From the NCBI GenBank assembly GCA_050735975.1, contig JBOHVS010000056.1:1-20630 (forward strand): a stretch of 20,630 nucleotides of DNA, read 5' to 3'. The translations under genes and the position numbers were made by a program. Below, piece by piece: positions 15,501-20,630 of this stretch (the first letter of the stretch is position 1; each line of letters begins with the position of its first letter). The stretch is from DATMBL01 sp050735975. Its GTDB lineage: Bacteria > Desulfobacterota > Binatia > UBA9968. The notes beneath the pieces are model-generated. The model did no database searches and was not told the DNA's origin. It worked only from the letters and a program-made list of their open reading frames with translations.

Positions 15501-17699
15501 GAACAGGAATTCAAGGAGGGCAAGATCGAGGCGCTGGTGTGCAGTCCGACGCTAGAACTGGGTGTCGATATCGGTAGCCTCTACAGCGTCCTTTTACGCA
15601 ACGCGCCTCATGCCCCCGCAAATTATGTTCAGCGCGCGGGTCGCGCGGGCCGGAGTCTTCGCATCGGATTTGTGACCACGTTCTGTGGCACCGGTTCCCA
15701 TGACCGGCATTGCTTCGAGGATCCGGCGTGGCTTGTGCGCGGGGAGTTCTTCCCGCCCATCGTGCGTCTGACCAACGACAAAATTGTTGCGCGTCACGTG
15801 CGTTCTTTCGCGCTGGAAGAGCTGAACGAGGATTTCTCGTGGCTCATGGGCGATTTGCTCGAAGATCTCCAGGACCCGGCTGTGCTAAGACGAGATCGAT
15901 ACGCCCAATTACTGGAAGCCTTGCGGGCGCGCAGCGACGACATCGGCTTAAGGGCACGGGATATCTTCGGCACAGACGCGGTCACAGAGGTCGTGAAGGC
16001 CTTTCCGGAAGATTTTGAAAGCACAGTGCTGCGCTGGCATGAAGAGGTGAAACGGCTGCACCGCGAGTTTCATGAGTACGCTCGTATCGTGTCCACCCGA
16101 GAATCCGAACAGAAACGCCGCGCGCGCGAGCGCGCCTATCGGGAATTAACCACGGATCGCGAAAAGGCGTTTGTCCTCTCGTATCTTGCAGAAGAGGGGA
16201 TTCTTCCCTCCTACCAGTTCCCGACCGATACTTTTTCGCTCGATCCTGGCGTAGCTGATACGCCGACATTGCGGCGCCCGGCATGGATTGCGCTTTTCGA
16301 ATTCGCGCCGGGCAACATGGTTTATGCCAACGGACACAAACTCAAGAGCATCCGCGCGTTCTTCGAAGGCGGCCGGCGTTCACGTCCGGGAGACCGTGGC
16401 GCCGATCAGACTGGCCGTGTGGAACGATTTTGTTTTTGTGGTCAGTGCGGCTTCGCTGCGAAAGAAATACTGAACAACTGTCCCCACTGCGGCTCGCGAA
16501 TCACGAAACAAGCCGAGGTTGCGTTAATCGATTCCTTCGAGGCGGAAGAAAACACCCAGATCACCTCAGCCGAAGACAGCCGCCAGCGCTTGACGTTCAA
16601 ACGCGAGGAGCACCTCTTGCACGGCGGCCAAGGCGAGGCGCAACTTTACTCCTATGAGTTTGTGTCGTTGGAGTTCCGCAGCCACGCCGACCTGATGGTG
16701 ACCAATTGGGGACGGCAGAGCCGGAGGGGTGATCAGGCGGAATCTTTCGATCTCTGCCCGAATTGCGGCCGGCACCGACCCCATGGTCTGACTCAAAAAA
16801 CGCTGGAGCGATGGAATGAATCTCACCGCGCCATTTGCACGGGGGAACCGAGACAATTCATTCTGGGGTATGAATTCTTTGCCGATGTGCTGGTATTGCC
16901 TCTAGCGCCAGCGATCGTTCCTGCGGCCAAAGATGATGCAAGAGCGTTTTGCCGTACCCTCGGCAAAGCTCTTGTGGTCGGCGCACAGGAACGACTGGAG
17001 ATCGAGCAAGACGAAATCGCTTACTTCCAGCATGAAGACGGTGCTGGAGGTTGGACTCTCGTCTTCTATGAAACTGCGCCCGGCGGGGCAGGCTATCTGG
17101 AACAGCTAGCCAGCGACCTCGGCTTGTGGGCCAAAGCGGCGCAAGATCGCTTGTTCAACCACGACTGCGAGCGGGCCTGCTACCGCTGCTTGAAGTCGGC
17201 TCGCAATCAATTTGACCACGCCCTGCTTGATAAGGAGCGAGTCCGTAGCATTTTGTTCCAACTTGCCGAAGCTCAGGCAACCGAGCCGCCACGTTCCGGT
17301 CGCGCCGGCGATGGAAGAGCTGCAACGGTCAATTGGTTGGACCGATTGAATGTTGAGCGAACTAAAACATCAACCTCGGATACTGCCATCGAGACAGCTT
17401 TGCTCGAAGCAATCCGAGACGGCGGGCGATTGCCGGAGCCGACCCCCCAATACGAGATTCCCGATCAGAACGGCAAGCAACTAACTGTTCCGGATTTCGC
17501 TTATCCAGATCAGCGAATCGCAATTTACTGTGACGGTTTCGCTTATCACGGCAATCGAGAGACGCTGGAAAGCGACGCCCGCAAACGGAATATTCTTCAA
17601 TCTATGGGCTGGGCGGTACTGACTTTCTGGGGACGCCAGATCTTGCGGAATCCTGAGGCCTGCGAGTCGCAAATTTGGCAGTGCTACCAGTTTCGGTGA
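12537..17699 (+). CDS. Giant DEAD/DEAH helicase with DUF1998 and C-terminal Vsr/DUF559-like nuclease domain
   Basis: A 1720-residue protein. The helicase core has motif I KTGTGSGKTEA (Lys116), motif Ia YPMNALANDQ near 145, motif II DEIH at 238-241, motif III GTSATVS near 273, the MrfA-type FADNRQDAAHQAG near 635 and motif VI QRAGRAGR at about 1032-1039. Several Cys clusters look like zinc ribbons: about 449-482, 590, 920, 1298-1322 and 1405-1435. The DUF1998 region (about 1465-1570) carries YETAPGGAGYLEQL and the CERACYRCLKSARNQFDH cluster. The last 100 residues resemble Vsr/DUF559 endonucleases: a Glu in IETALLEAI, then VPDFAYP, IYCDGFAYHG and WAVLTFWGRQIL. In DISARM, helicase and DUF1998 are separate DrmA and DrmB; here they are in one chain with a nuclease. 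An acidic insert lies near 522-535. The start overlaps the PIN stop. Helicase and DUF1998 calls are firm; the nuclease is probable. Confidence 0.88.
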   Translation: MTRFSVNESVRHLIEQYRSFIKSSYRLADPALRAQFEGHVDRAEVLVKGPYVTLARDFAEGQTLSEILASGCGHPELAGLNWPFRNASLYAHQEDALRGVEAGRNVIVKTGTGSGKTEAFLLSVLSGVLRLKEQGVQGTKAILLYPMNALANDQLLRLRELFRDSQTGITFSLYTGESETVAQALGEPLAGHELTRREEIRRNPPDVILTNYKQLEFLLVRKADRALFTPALRYVVLDEIHSYRGALATELACLLRRLKARCGVEKGFMRAIGTSATVSQDAGGDAALARFATDLFDEPFDIGDIIGERYREKPAPRSTYEPPLIDLSEAEFRYFTQMDEASLVRLAEKLCGRKASDSLSTHEKLQTLLPGNLFVSAVLSATEFPRTLEEIAAALCDRLPYCRDASTETITRLVEAYLLLGSYGDDKEPPLLRPKLHTFFHGVYDVGLCMNPACRKLATDGSDSCRHCGSAVRPAVLCRTCGQDFVKVRFDPDHSEQTEANDDFLSDENSAFITPVLLGERADTDENDDDNDAEENEPPRIRRRQTAAEKRLKQEHVDHVRGRVFETEPDGVPKENLSLQHVLRGRGTTCPVCNSRYTRGDVLTLLRTGVASSVSVLGTHHLDRVPEDERKLLIFADNRQDAAHQAGYMSDRHRQFALRHAIEAAVSEAGPIGIALQDLPNRVREIFQKIGLVKRNLTRDEEASWRRTLEYEIAAEFCRATQQRIALENLALVEVQYEFLDRLVADTRFVKCCRRAGFNVDKGRLLMRAMLDFMRRRRAVSFDFYQSFLDPKKTPWSWLTGEPYNLSIAEHERGAICFMMDRPEALRSKAVSGIKLEPLVKDTERGVTGGIARLICDKAALGSVIGEEWIRRVVELLREYEIVESPPVLPEKVRKHLRGQRPLQIAKRVVRLLKAENGWRCRKCSIWRPYRADVCLASTACSGHDADIQPSIAESDAYYVQLYTADRPRRLRALEHTAQIDQDTRAKREQEFKEGKIEALVCSPTLELGVDIGSLYSVLLRNAPHAPANYVQRAGRAGRSLRIGFVTTFCGTGSHDRHCFEDPAWLVRGEFFPPIVRLTNDKIVARHVRSFALEELNEDFSWLMGDLLEDLQDPAVLRRDRYAQLLEALRARSDDIGLRARDIFGTDAVTEVVKAFPEDFESTVLRWHEEVKRLHREFHEYARIVSTRESEQKRRARERAYRELTTDREKAFVLSYLAEEGILPSYQFPTDTFSLDPGVADTPTLRRPAWIALFEFAPGNMVYANGHKLKSIRAFFEGGRRSRPGDRGADQTGRVERFCFCGQCGFAAKEILNNCPHCGSRITKQAEVALIDSFEAEENTQITSAEDSRQRLTFKREEHLLHGGQGEAQLYSYEFVSLEFRSHADLMVTNWGRQSRRGDQAESFDLCPNCGRHRPHGLTQKTLERWNESHRAICTGEPRQFILGYEFFADVLVLPLAPAIVPAAKDDARAFCRTLGKALVVGAQERLEIEQDEIAYFQHEDGAGGWTLVFYETAPGGAGYLEQLASDLGLWAKAAQDRLFNHDCERACYRCLKSARNQFDHALLDKERVRSILFQLAEAQATEPPRSGRAGDGRAATVNWLDRLNVERTKTSTSDTAIETALLEAIRDGGRLPEPTPQYEIPDQNGKQLTVPDFAYPDQRIAIYCDGFAYHGNRETLESDARKRNILQSMGWAVLTFWGRQILRNPEACESQIWQCYQFR

Positions 17700-18039
17700 T
17701 CGGCCCGTTGTACGAAAAGCACGGAAATCAACGCGGAGCCTTTTCTGTCCAAACGAGAGTGATACGGCATGGCCAACTTGCTCGGCCAGCTATGAGGGTT
17801 TCCATAGTGTTTGTCTCCGCATATGAAACGTTTTCCAAAACGCAATAGGGAAAAGTGGTAAGTTGCTTCTGGTGAAGATTGGTGACTTCGCTGAGCCTGG
17901 CTTTATTTTCTTGACAACATTCGTCTGGAAACCGGACATACGAATCCGCGAACGGTTATAAATTTGGTGTGCCGGAAGTAGGCTGTAGAGCCTACAAATG
18001 GCGATCAAAATATAACCATTGCGTTCACTAATTTCTCCC

Positions 18040-18056
18040 GTTCACCTTCAGTGAAC
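18040..18056. repeat. Perfect inverted repeat, possible operator or hairpin
   Basis: GTTCAC (18040-18045) and GTGAAC (18051-18056) form a perfect 6-base inverted repeat with a 5-base spacer. There is no T run, so it is not a standard terminator. It lies in the long spacer upstream of the UPF0175 gene. It could bind a regulator, but a repeat this short can occur by chance. Confidence 0.3.
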
Positions 18057-18207
18057 ATGGGATTGACTGAACACTCTCAATCCTAAGAACCGCGGTTTCG
18101 GCAGCAGTGGTCGGGTGGTTTCAATCGGCCATCCCTGTTATATTTGGAGCCGAAAGTTGCCAGAGGGTAGCGTAACCGTGACGAAGCAACGACGGAGGTA
18201 CAAGCCG

Positions 18208-18264
18208 ATGAAGAAAGCGCTGACTCGAAAAGAAAAGACGCGCCGACGAGTACCGGCAAAATAA
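18208..18264 (+). CDS. Possible very small basic peptide
   Basis: An 18-codon frame starting MKKALTRKEKTRRR and ending TAA, preceded by GGAGG at 18194-18198 with nine bases to the ATG. An in-frame GTG at 18178 would extend it to 28 residues, also almost entirely Lys/Arg-rich. A second tiny frame (27 codons, 18270-18353) begins six bases after its stop, with AAGGAG too close to its ATG. A strong ribosome site next to a basic reading frame is suggestive, but the frame is too short to judge by codon use and I know of no family. It may be a real micropeptide, a leader or chance. Confidence 0.2.
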   Translation: MKKALTRKEKTRRRVPAK

Positions 18265-18376
18265 GGAGTATGGGACGCCTTTCTATCGCAACGTTGAGAG
18301 GGAAGGCGTTGCGCTATAAGAACGGCAATTTGGTTTCGGCGGAACGCTTGTGAGCAGGGACGTTTACGTTCTCGTT

Positions 18377-18383
18377 AGGAGGG
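18377..18383 (+). promoter_or_regulatory. Strong ribosome binding site for the UPF0175 gene
   Basis: AGGAGGG lies four bases before the ATG at 18388. It is a near-perfect anti-16S match, stronger than those of most genes here, although the spacing is on the short side. It fixes the start of the antitoxin-like gene and suggests high translation, as expected when antitoxin must exceed toxin. Confidence 0.6.
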
Positions 18384-18387
18384 CGGC

Positions 18388-18639
18388 ATGGCAAAAGTGA
18401 CATTGGAGTTGCCCGAGGAGGTCTTTTCAGCTTTGCGACGCTCGCCGGAGGAGTTTGCGTGCGAGATGCGGCTTGCGGCGGCCATACATTGGTATGAGCG
18501 AGGACAGATCTCGCAGGAGAAGGCAGCCCGCGTCGCGGGATTGAATCGAGCCGACTTTCTTGCGGCGTTGGCTCGTGAGAAAGCTAACGCCTTTGTCGTG
18601 GACTTCAACAATCTGAACCGTGAGCTTGAGCGGGACTGA
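18388..18639 (+). CDS. UPF0175-family antitoxin-like protein
   Basis: An 83-residue protein matching the small UPF0175 family: an N-terminal strand KVTLELPEEVFSAL, a helical segment EMRLAAAIHWYERGQISQEKAARVAGLNRADFLAAL, and a short C-terminal tail FVVDFNN. The middle resembles a helix-turn-helix, so DNA binding and autoregulation are likely. UPF0175 proteins commonly sit directly upstream of PIN-domain proteins and are regarded as antitoxins. Here a PIN gene follows after 59 bases. The length is normal for the family and nothing appears truncated. Alternatively it could be a regulator unrelated to the PIN toxin, because the PIN gene also has a small partner on its other side. Confidence 0.85.
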   Translation: MAKVTLELPEEVFSALRRSPEEFACEMRLAAAIHWYERGQISQEKAARVAGLNRADFLAALAREKANAFVVDFNNLNRELERD

Positions 18640-18666
18640 GCGGCGACTGTAAAAGCACTTTGCCGT

Positions 18667-18686
18667 AACCGCGCGAGAGGGCGGTT
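18667..18686. promoter_or_regulatory. Hairpin between the UPF0175 and PIN genes
   Basis: AACCGC (18667-18672) and GCGGTT (18681-18686) pair perfectly around an 8-base loop, ending 12 bases before the PIN start. The loop and 3' arm contain the only purine-rich stretch (GAGAGGG, 18675-18681) near that start, so folding could limit PIN translation or mark an RNA processing point. It could also be a palindromic operator for the antitoxin. No T run follows. Confidence 0.35.
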
Positions 18687-18698
18687 CGCTAAATCATA

Positions 18699-19160
18699 AT
18701 GAGCATCATTCGTGTGTACGCGGATACATCGGTGTTTGGGGGACCTTTCGACGAGGAGTTCCAGACTGTCAGCAGGACATTTTTCGACCAGGTGAGAAGC
18801 GGGCGCTTCAAGTTAATCACTTCGGCGCTGGTGCAAGAGGAGGTCGAGCCTGCGCCCACCAAAGTTCGTGAGCTTTTCAATGAGCTTCTCCACCTCGTTG
18901 ATGTCGTCGAAGTTTCTGAGGAGGCTCTTAATTTGAGGACCGCCTACCTGGAAGCAGGGATTGTTACCCAGCAATGGGCCGATGATGCGCTGCATGTCGC
19001 TGTTGCTACGGTTGCCGGTTGCTCGTTGATTGTTAGCTGGAATTTCAAACACATCGTTCATTTCGAGAAAATTCCCTTATATAATGCGATCAACACTGTG
19101 AATGGCTATGGAGCCATTGGGATATTTTCCCCATTGGAGGTCATTAGGTATGAAAGCTAA
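18699..19160 (+). CDS. PIN-domain toxin-like ribonuclease
   Basis: A 153-residue protein with the PIN fold: RVYADTSVFGG at the N-terminus (Asp9), acidic Glu47/Glu48 in LVQEEVE, and the C-terminal block WADDALHVAVATVAGCSLIVSWNFKHIV (Asp95/Asp96). This subgroup is a VapC-like set of predicted RNases. Length and motifs look intact, so it is probably active. The start at 18699 is the only one that keeps the first strand; it has no well-placed ribosome site, consistent with low or coupled translation. It is flanked by a UPF0175 gene upstream and overlaps a small gene downstream by 11 bases. It is most likely the toxin of a toxin-antitoxin unit. I cannot tell its RNA target. Confidence 0.85.
   Translation: MSIIRVYADTSVFGGPFDEEFQTVSRTFFDQVRSGRFKLITSALVQEEVEPAPTKVRELFNELLHLVDVVEVSEEALNLRTAYLEAGIVTQQWADDALHVAVATVAGCSLIVSWNFKHIVHFEKIPLYNAINTVNGYGAIGIFSPLEVIRYES
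19136..19140 (+). promoter_or_regulatory. Ribosome binding site inside the PIN gene that sets the downstream start
   Basis: GGAGG is followed by nine bases and then the ATG at 19150. This selects 19150 rather than the upstream in-frame ATG at 19102, which has no such site and would add 16 residues lying within the PIN gene. Confidence 0.65.
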
Positions 19161-19335
19161 AAAATTCGACTGTGTTGAGATGATGCACCGAGGAGCGGAA
19201 AAAGTTCAAAACACAATCCGGCGCATGACTAAGAAAGAGGAGATAGCCTTTTGGAAAGAGCGCTCCCGAAAATTAAGCCAGCGACAAAATAAAGCTCAAG
19301 GTGATGAGAAGCACGAGATAGCTGTGCCGGAATAG
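19150..19335 (+). CDS. Small PIN-associated protein, probable antitoxin
   Basis: A 61-residue, highly charged, probably helical protein that starts MKAKKFDCVEMMHRGAEKVQ and continues with a segment MTKKEEIAFWKERSRKL. Short proteins opening K-x-K-x-FDCV or FDAV are, from memory, regularly found directly downstream of PIN proteins of this type and are candidate antitoxins. The gene overlaps the last 11 bases of the PIN gene and has its own strong ribosome site within it, so the two are surely co-expressed. No DNA-binding motif is evident. I cannot show experimentally based function for this family; the antitoxin role is inferred from position. Confidence 0.72.
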   Translation: MKAKKFDCVEMMHRGAEKVQNTIRRMTKKEEIAFWKERSRKLSQRQNKAQGDEKHEIAVPE

Positions 19336-19385
19336 CAAAGCATAATAGTTTTCCGCCTTTTTTGTCCTTCCAACGACCTTCCTCA

Positions 19386-20630
19386 ATGAAGCTTCCCTAC
19401 GTTATCGATAACCAGACCCACGTTCTGGCTGACATCCTGAAGAGGTTACTGACAGAGCACAAAGGCCGGTCGTTAGATGTAGCTACAGCTTACTTCACGG
19501 TCGGCGGCTTCGGACTCGTCAAGGGGGGCCTGTCGGATCTCGGGAATTTCCGACTGCTGCTTGGCGCTGAGCCCAGAACTGGGGAACAGATTGGGCTGAG
19601 GCCGGATGCTGGAGTTGTGAGGTGGCTGATAAGAAAGGATCTGGAAGATTTGCCCTTCGATGAAAGCACCCTGCGGCTCGTCGAGGATCTGATCGCTTAC
19701 CTGCAACGTGACTCGGTTCAGGTCCGTCTGCACGACAAGGGTTTTTTGCATGCGAAATGCTGGCTTTTCTATTCCGACCGTCCCGGCCAGCAGATGCTCT
19801 TCGATCGGTTCCGGCCCATTCTCGCTATTGTCGGCTCTTCGAACTTTACTTTCCCTGGCCTGACATCAAACCGAGAGCTCAACCTGGCGCACAAGGTTCT
19901 TTTGGATGCGGCGGAAGTAGAAGACCGTGACGCGGCGTATGCCGTCTCCTGGCTAACTGACGCCAAGCCAAGCGAACGCATCACGGTCGAGAACCGGCAA
20001 TTGCTCAAGAGCGAGGTCGGAGCCCGCGCCATCATCGATTTGGAAAGCTGGTACGAGAGGCAATGGGGCGACGCAATTGATTTCAAGCAAGAGCTTATCG
20101 CTTTGCTCGATGCTTCGAAGTTCGGGCGGAAGGAATACACACCTTTCCAGGTCTATATGAAGGCTCTCTACGAATACTTCAAAGACGAGCTTGGAGGGGA
20201 AGTTCCAACCGGGACGCGCTCGGCCATCAACCTTGCTGAGTTCCAGGAAGACGCGGTGAAAAAGGCGCGTAAGATACTTTCCCGCTATGACGGCGTGATG
20301 GTCGCTGACTCGGTCGGCTTGGGGAAGACTTGGATAGGCAAGAAACTCCTGGAGGATTTCGCTTATCACATGCGCCAAAAAGCGCTGATAATCTATCCCG
20401 CGAGCCTGCGCGACATGTGGGAACGGGAACTTTCTGAGGCCAATATCGCCGGTAGCCTCCTATCCCAAGAAGAGTTGGGACGCGAAGAGTTTGATGCGTC
20501 TCGGTGGGGCGATGCCGATCTCGTCTTGATCGATGAGTCGCACAACTTCCGCAACCAAAACGCCCAGCGCTACGGAAAAATGGAAGAGATTCTGGGAGCC
20601 AGTGGCGGAAGGGGGCGCGACGGCGGACGC
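19386..20630 (+). CDS. PLD-nuclease domain fused to SNF2-type helicase, 3'-truncated by window edge
   Basis: The frame is open from the ATG at 19386 through the last base, giving 415 residues with no stop. The N-terminal part (about 1-190) is a phospholipase D-like domain: VATAYFTVGGF, then HAK (His122, Lys124), and GSSNFTFPGLTSNRELN from 150. PLD domains of this kind are usually nucleases. A helicase ATPase begins near 290, with motif I DSVGLGKT (Lys314), motif Ia ALIIYPASL, and motif II DESH at 383-386. Such PLD-helicase fusions belong to large restriction or defence systems, normally followed by an Eco57I-type methyltransferase, which would lie beyond the window. The gene starts 50 bases after the small PIN partner. 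The ribosome site is weak. The remaining helicase motifs cannot be checked here. Confidence 0.85.
   Translation, partial: MKLPYVIDNQTHVLADILKRLLTEHKGRSLDVATAYFTVGGFGLVKGGLSDLGNFRLLLGAEPRTGEQIGLRPDAGVVRWLIRKDLEDLPFDESTLRLVEDLIAYLQRDSVQVRLHDKGFLHAKCWLFYSDRPGQQMLFDRFRPILAIVGSSNFTFPGLTSNRELNLAHKVLLDAAEVEDRDAAYAVSWLTDAKPSERITVENRQLLKSEVGARAIIDLESWYERQWGDAIDFKQELIALLDASKFGRKEYTPFQVYMKALYEYFKDELGGEVPTGTRSAINLAEFQEDAVKKARKILSRYDGVMVADSVGLGKTWIGKKLLEDFAYHMRQKALIIYPASLRDMWERELSEANIAGSLLSQEELGREEFDASRWGDADLVLIDESHNFRNQNAQRYGKMEEILGASGGRGRDGGR

Larger units (their letters stand above)
17700..18387. other. 688-base region without a convincing gene
   Basis: Between the large helicase gene and the toxin-antitoxin cluster the DNA is less GC-rich and has no long open frame. 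A 72-codon frame on the minus strand (17790-18008) has no recognisable content and no good ribosome site. I see no IS end, tRNA or strong rho-independent terminator. The right part holds two tiny tandem frames (18208-18264 and 18270-18353), the first with a good ribosome site, and the middle has a short inverted repeat (18040-18056). The region probably contains the end of the operon transcript and the promoter of the downstream cluster, but I cannot place either confidently. Confidence 0.5.

Noticed and set aside
3324..17699. Interpretation as BREX or a type I/III restriction system
   Set aside because: There is no PglZ, BrxC, BrxL or Lon-like gene, no HsdS specificity subunit and no Mod/Res pair; the DUF1998 helicase and SNF2 helicase fit DISARM-type systems better.
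17913..17945. TTGACA-like -35 element in the spacer
   Set aside because: No acceptable -10 element lies 16-18 bases downstream, and no gene follows closely.
17790..18008. 72-codon minus-strand frame in the long spacer
   Set aside because: No recognisable motifs, no ribosome site, and opposite to every supported gene.
19328..19363. Possible intrinsic terminator after the small PIN partner: CGGAA/TTCCG stem then six T
   Set aside because: The stem is only five pairs with a loop of about 18 bases, too weak to call.

Overview
This window carries a conserved purine-biosynthesis locus followed by about 18 kb of accessory DNA that looks like an anti-phage defence island. Every supported gene is on the + strand. 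The guaB-guaA pair, the fairly GC-rich codon use and the mix of UPF0175/PIN toxin-antitoxin genes fit an environmental bacterium. No gene here lets me name a phylum. I see no rRNA, tRNA, CRISPR array, integrase or insertion sequence.

Region 1 (1-2803): the 3' part of guaB (IMP dehydrogenase) and a complete guaA (GMP synthase), joined by an ATGA overlap. Together they convert IMP to XMP to GMP. Accessory DNA starts immediately after guaA. The 3' end of guaA is a known integration site for genomic islands, but I found no attachment repeat.

Region 2 (2804-3323): a short spacer, then a decayed N-terminal fragment of a large restriction/methyltransferase-type protein. It is frameshifted and cut off, and marks an older defence system.

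Region 3 (3324-17699): six tightly packed genes forming a probable operon. In order they encode a SNF2 helicase (DrmD-like), a 1301-residue N6-adenine methyltransferase (DrmMI-like), an unrecognised 207-residue protein, an HTH-ImmA/IrrE metallopeptidase, a PIN-domain protein, and a 1720-residue helicase-DUF1998 protein ending in a Vsr/DUF559-like nuclease domain. The first two genes and the DUF1998 helicase match the composition of class 1 DISARM. The layout differs: the DrmA and DrmB roles appear fused in one protein with a nuclease tail, no separate DrmC-type PLD gene is present, and a protease/PIN pair sits inside the operon. My reading is that methylation marks self DNA, the helicases and nuclease act on unmodified DNA, and the HTH-peptidase/PIN pair regulates or guards the system. 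That division of labour is inference.

Region 4 (17700-19335): about 690 bases with no convincing gene, then a toxin-antitoxin cluster of a UPF0175 antitoxin-like protein, a PIN toxin-like protein and a small overlapping protein.

Region 5 (19386 to the right edge): the first 415 codons of a second defence-type helicase, a PLD-nuclease domain fused to a SNF2 helicase, which continues past the window.
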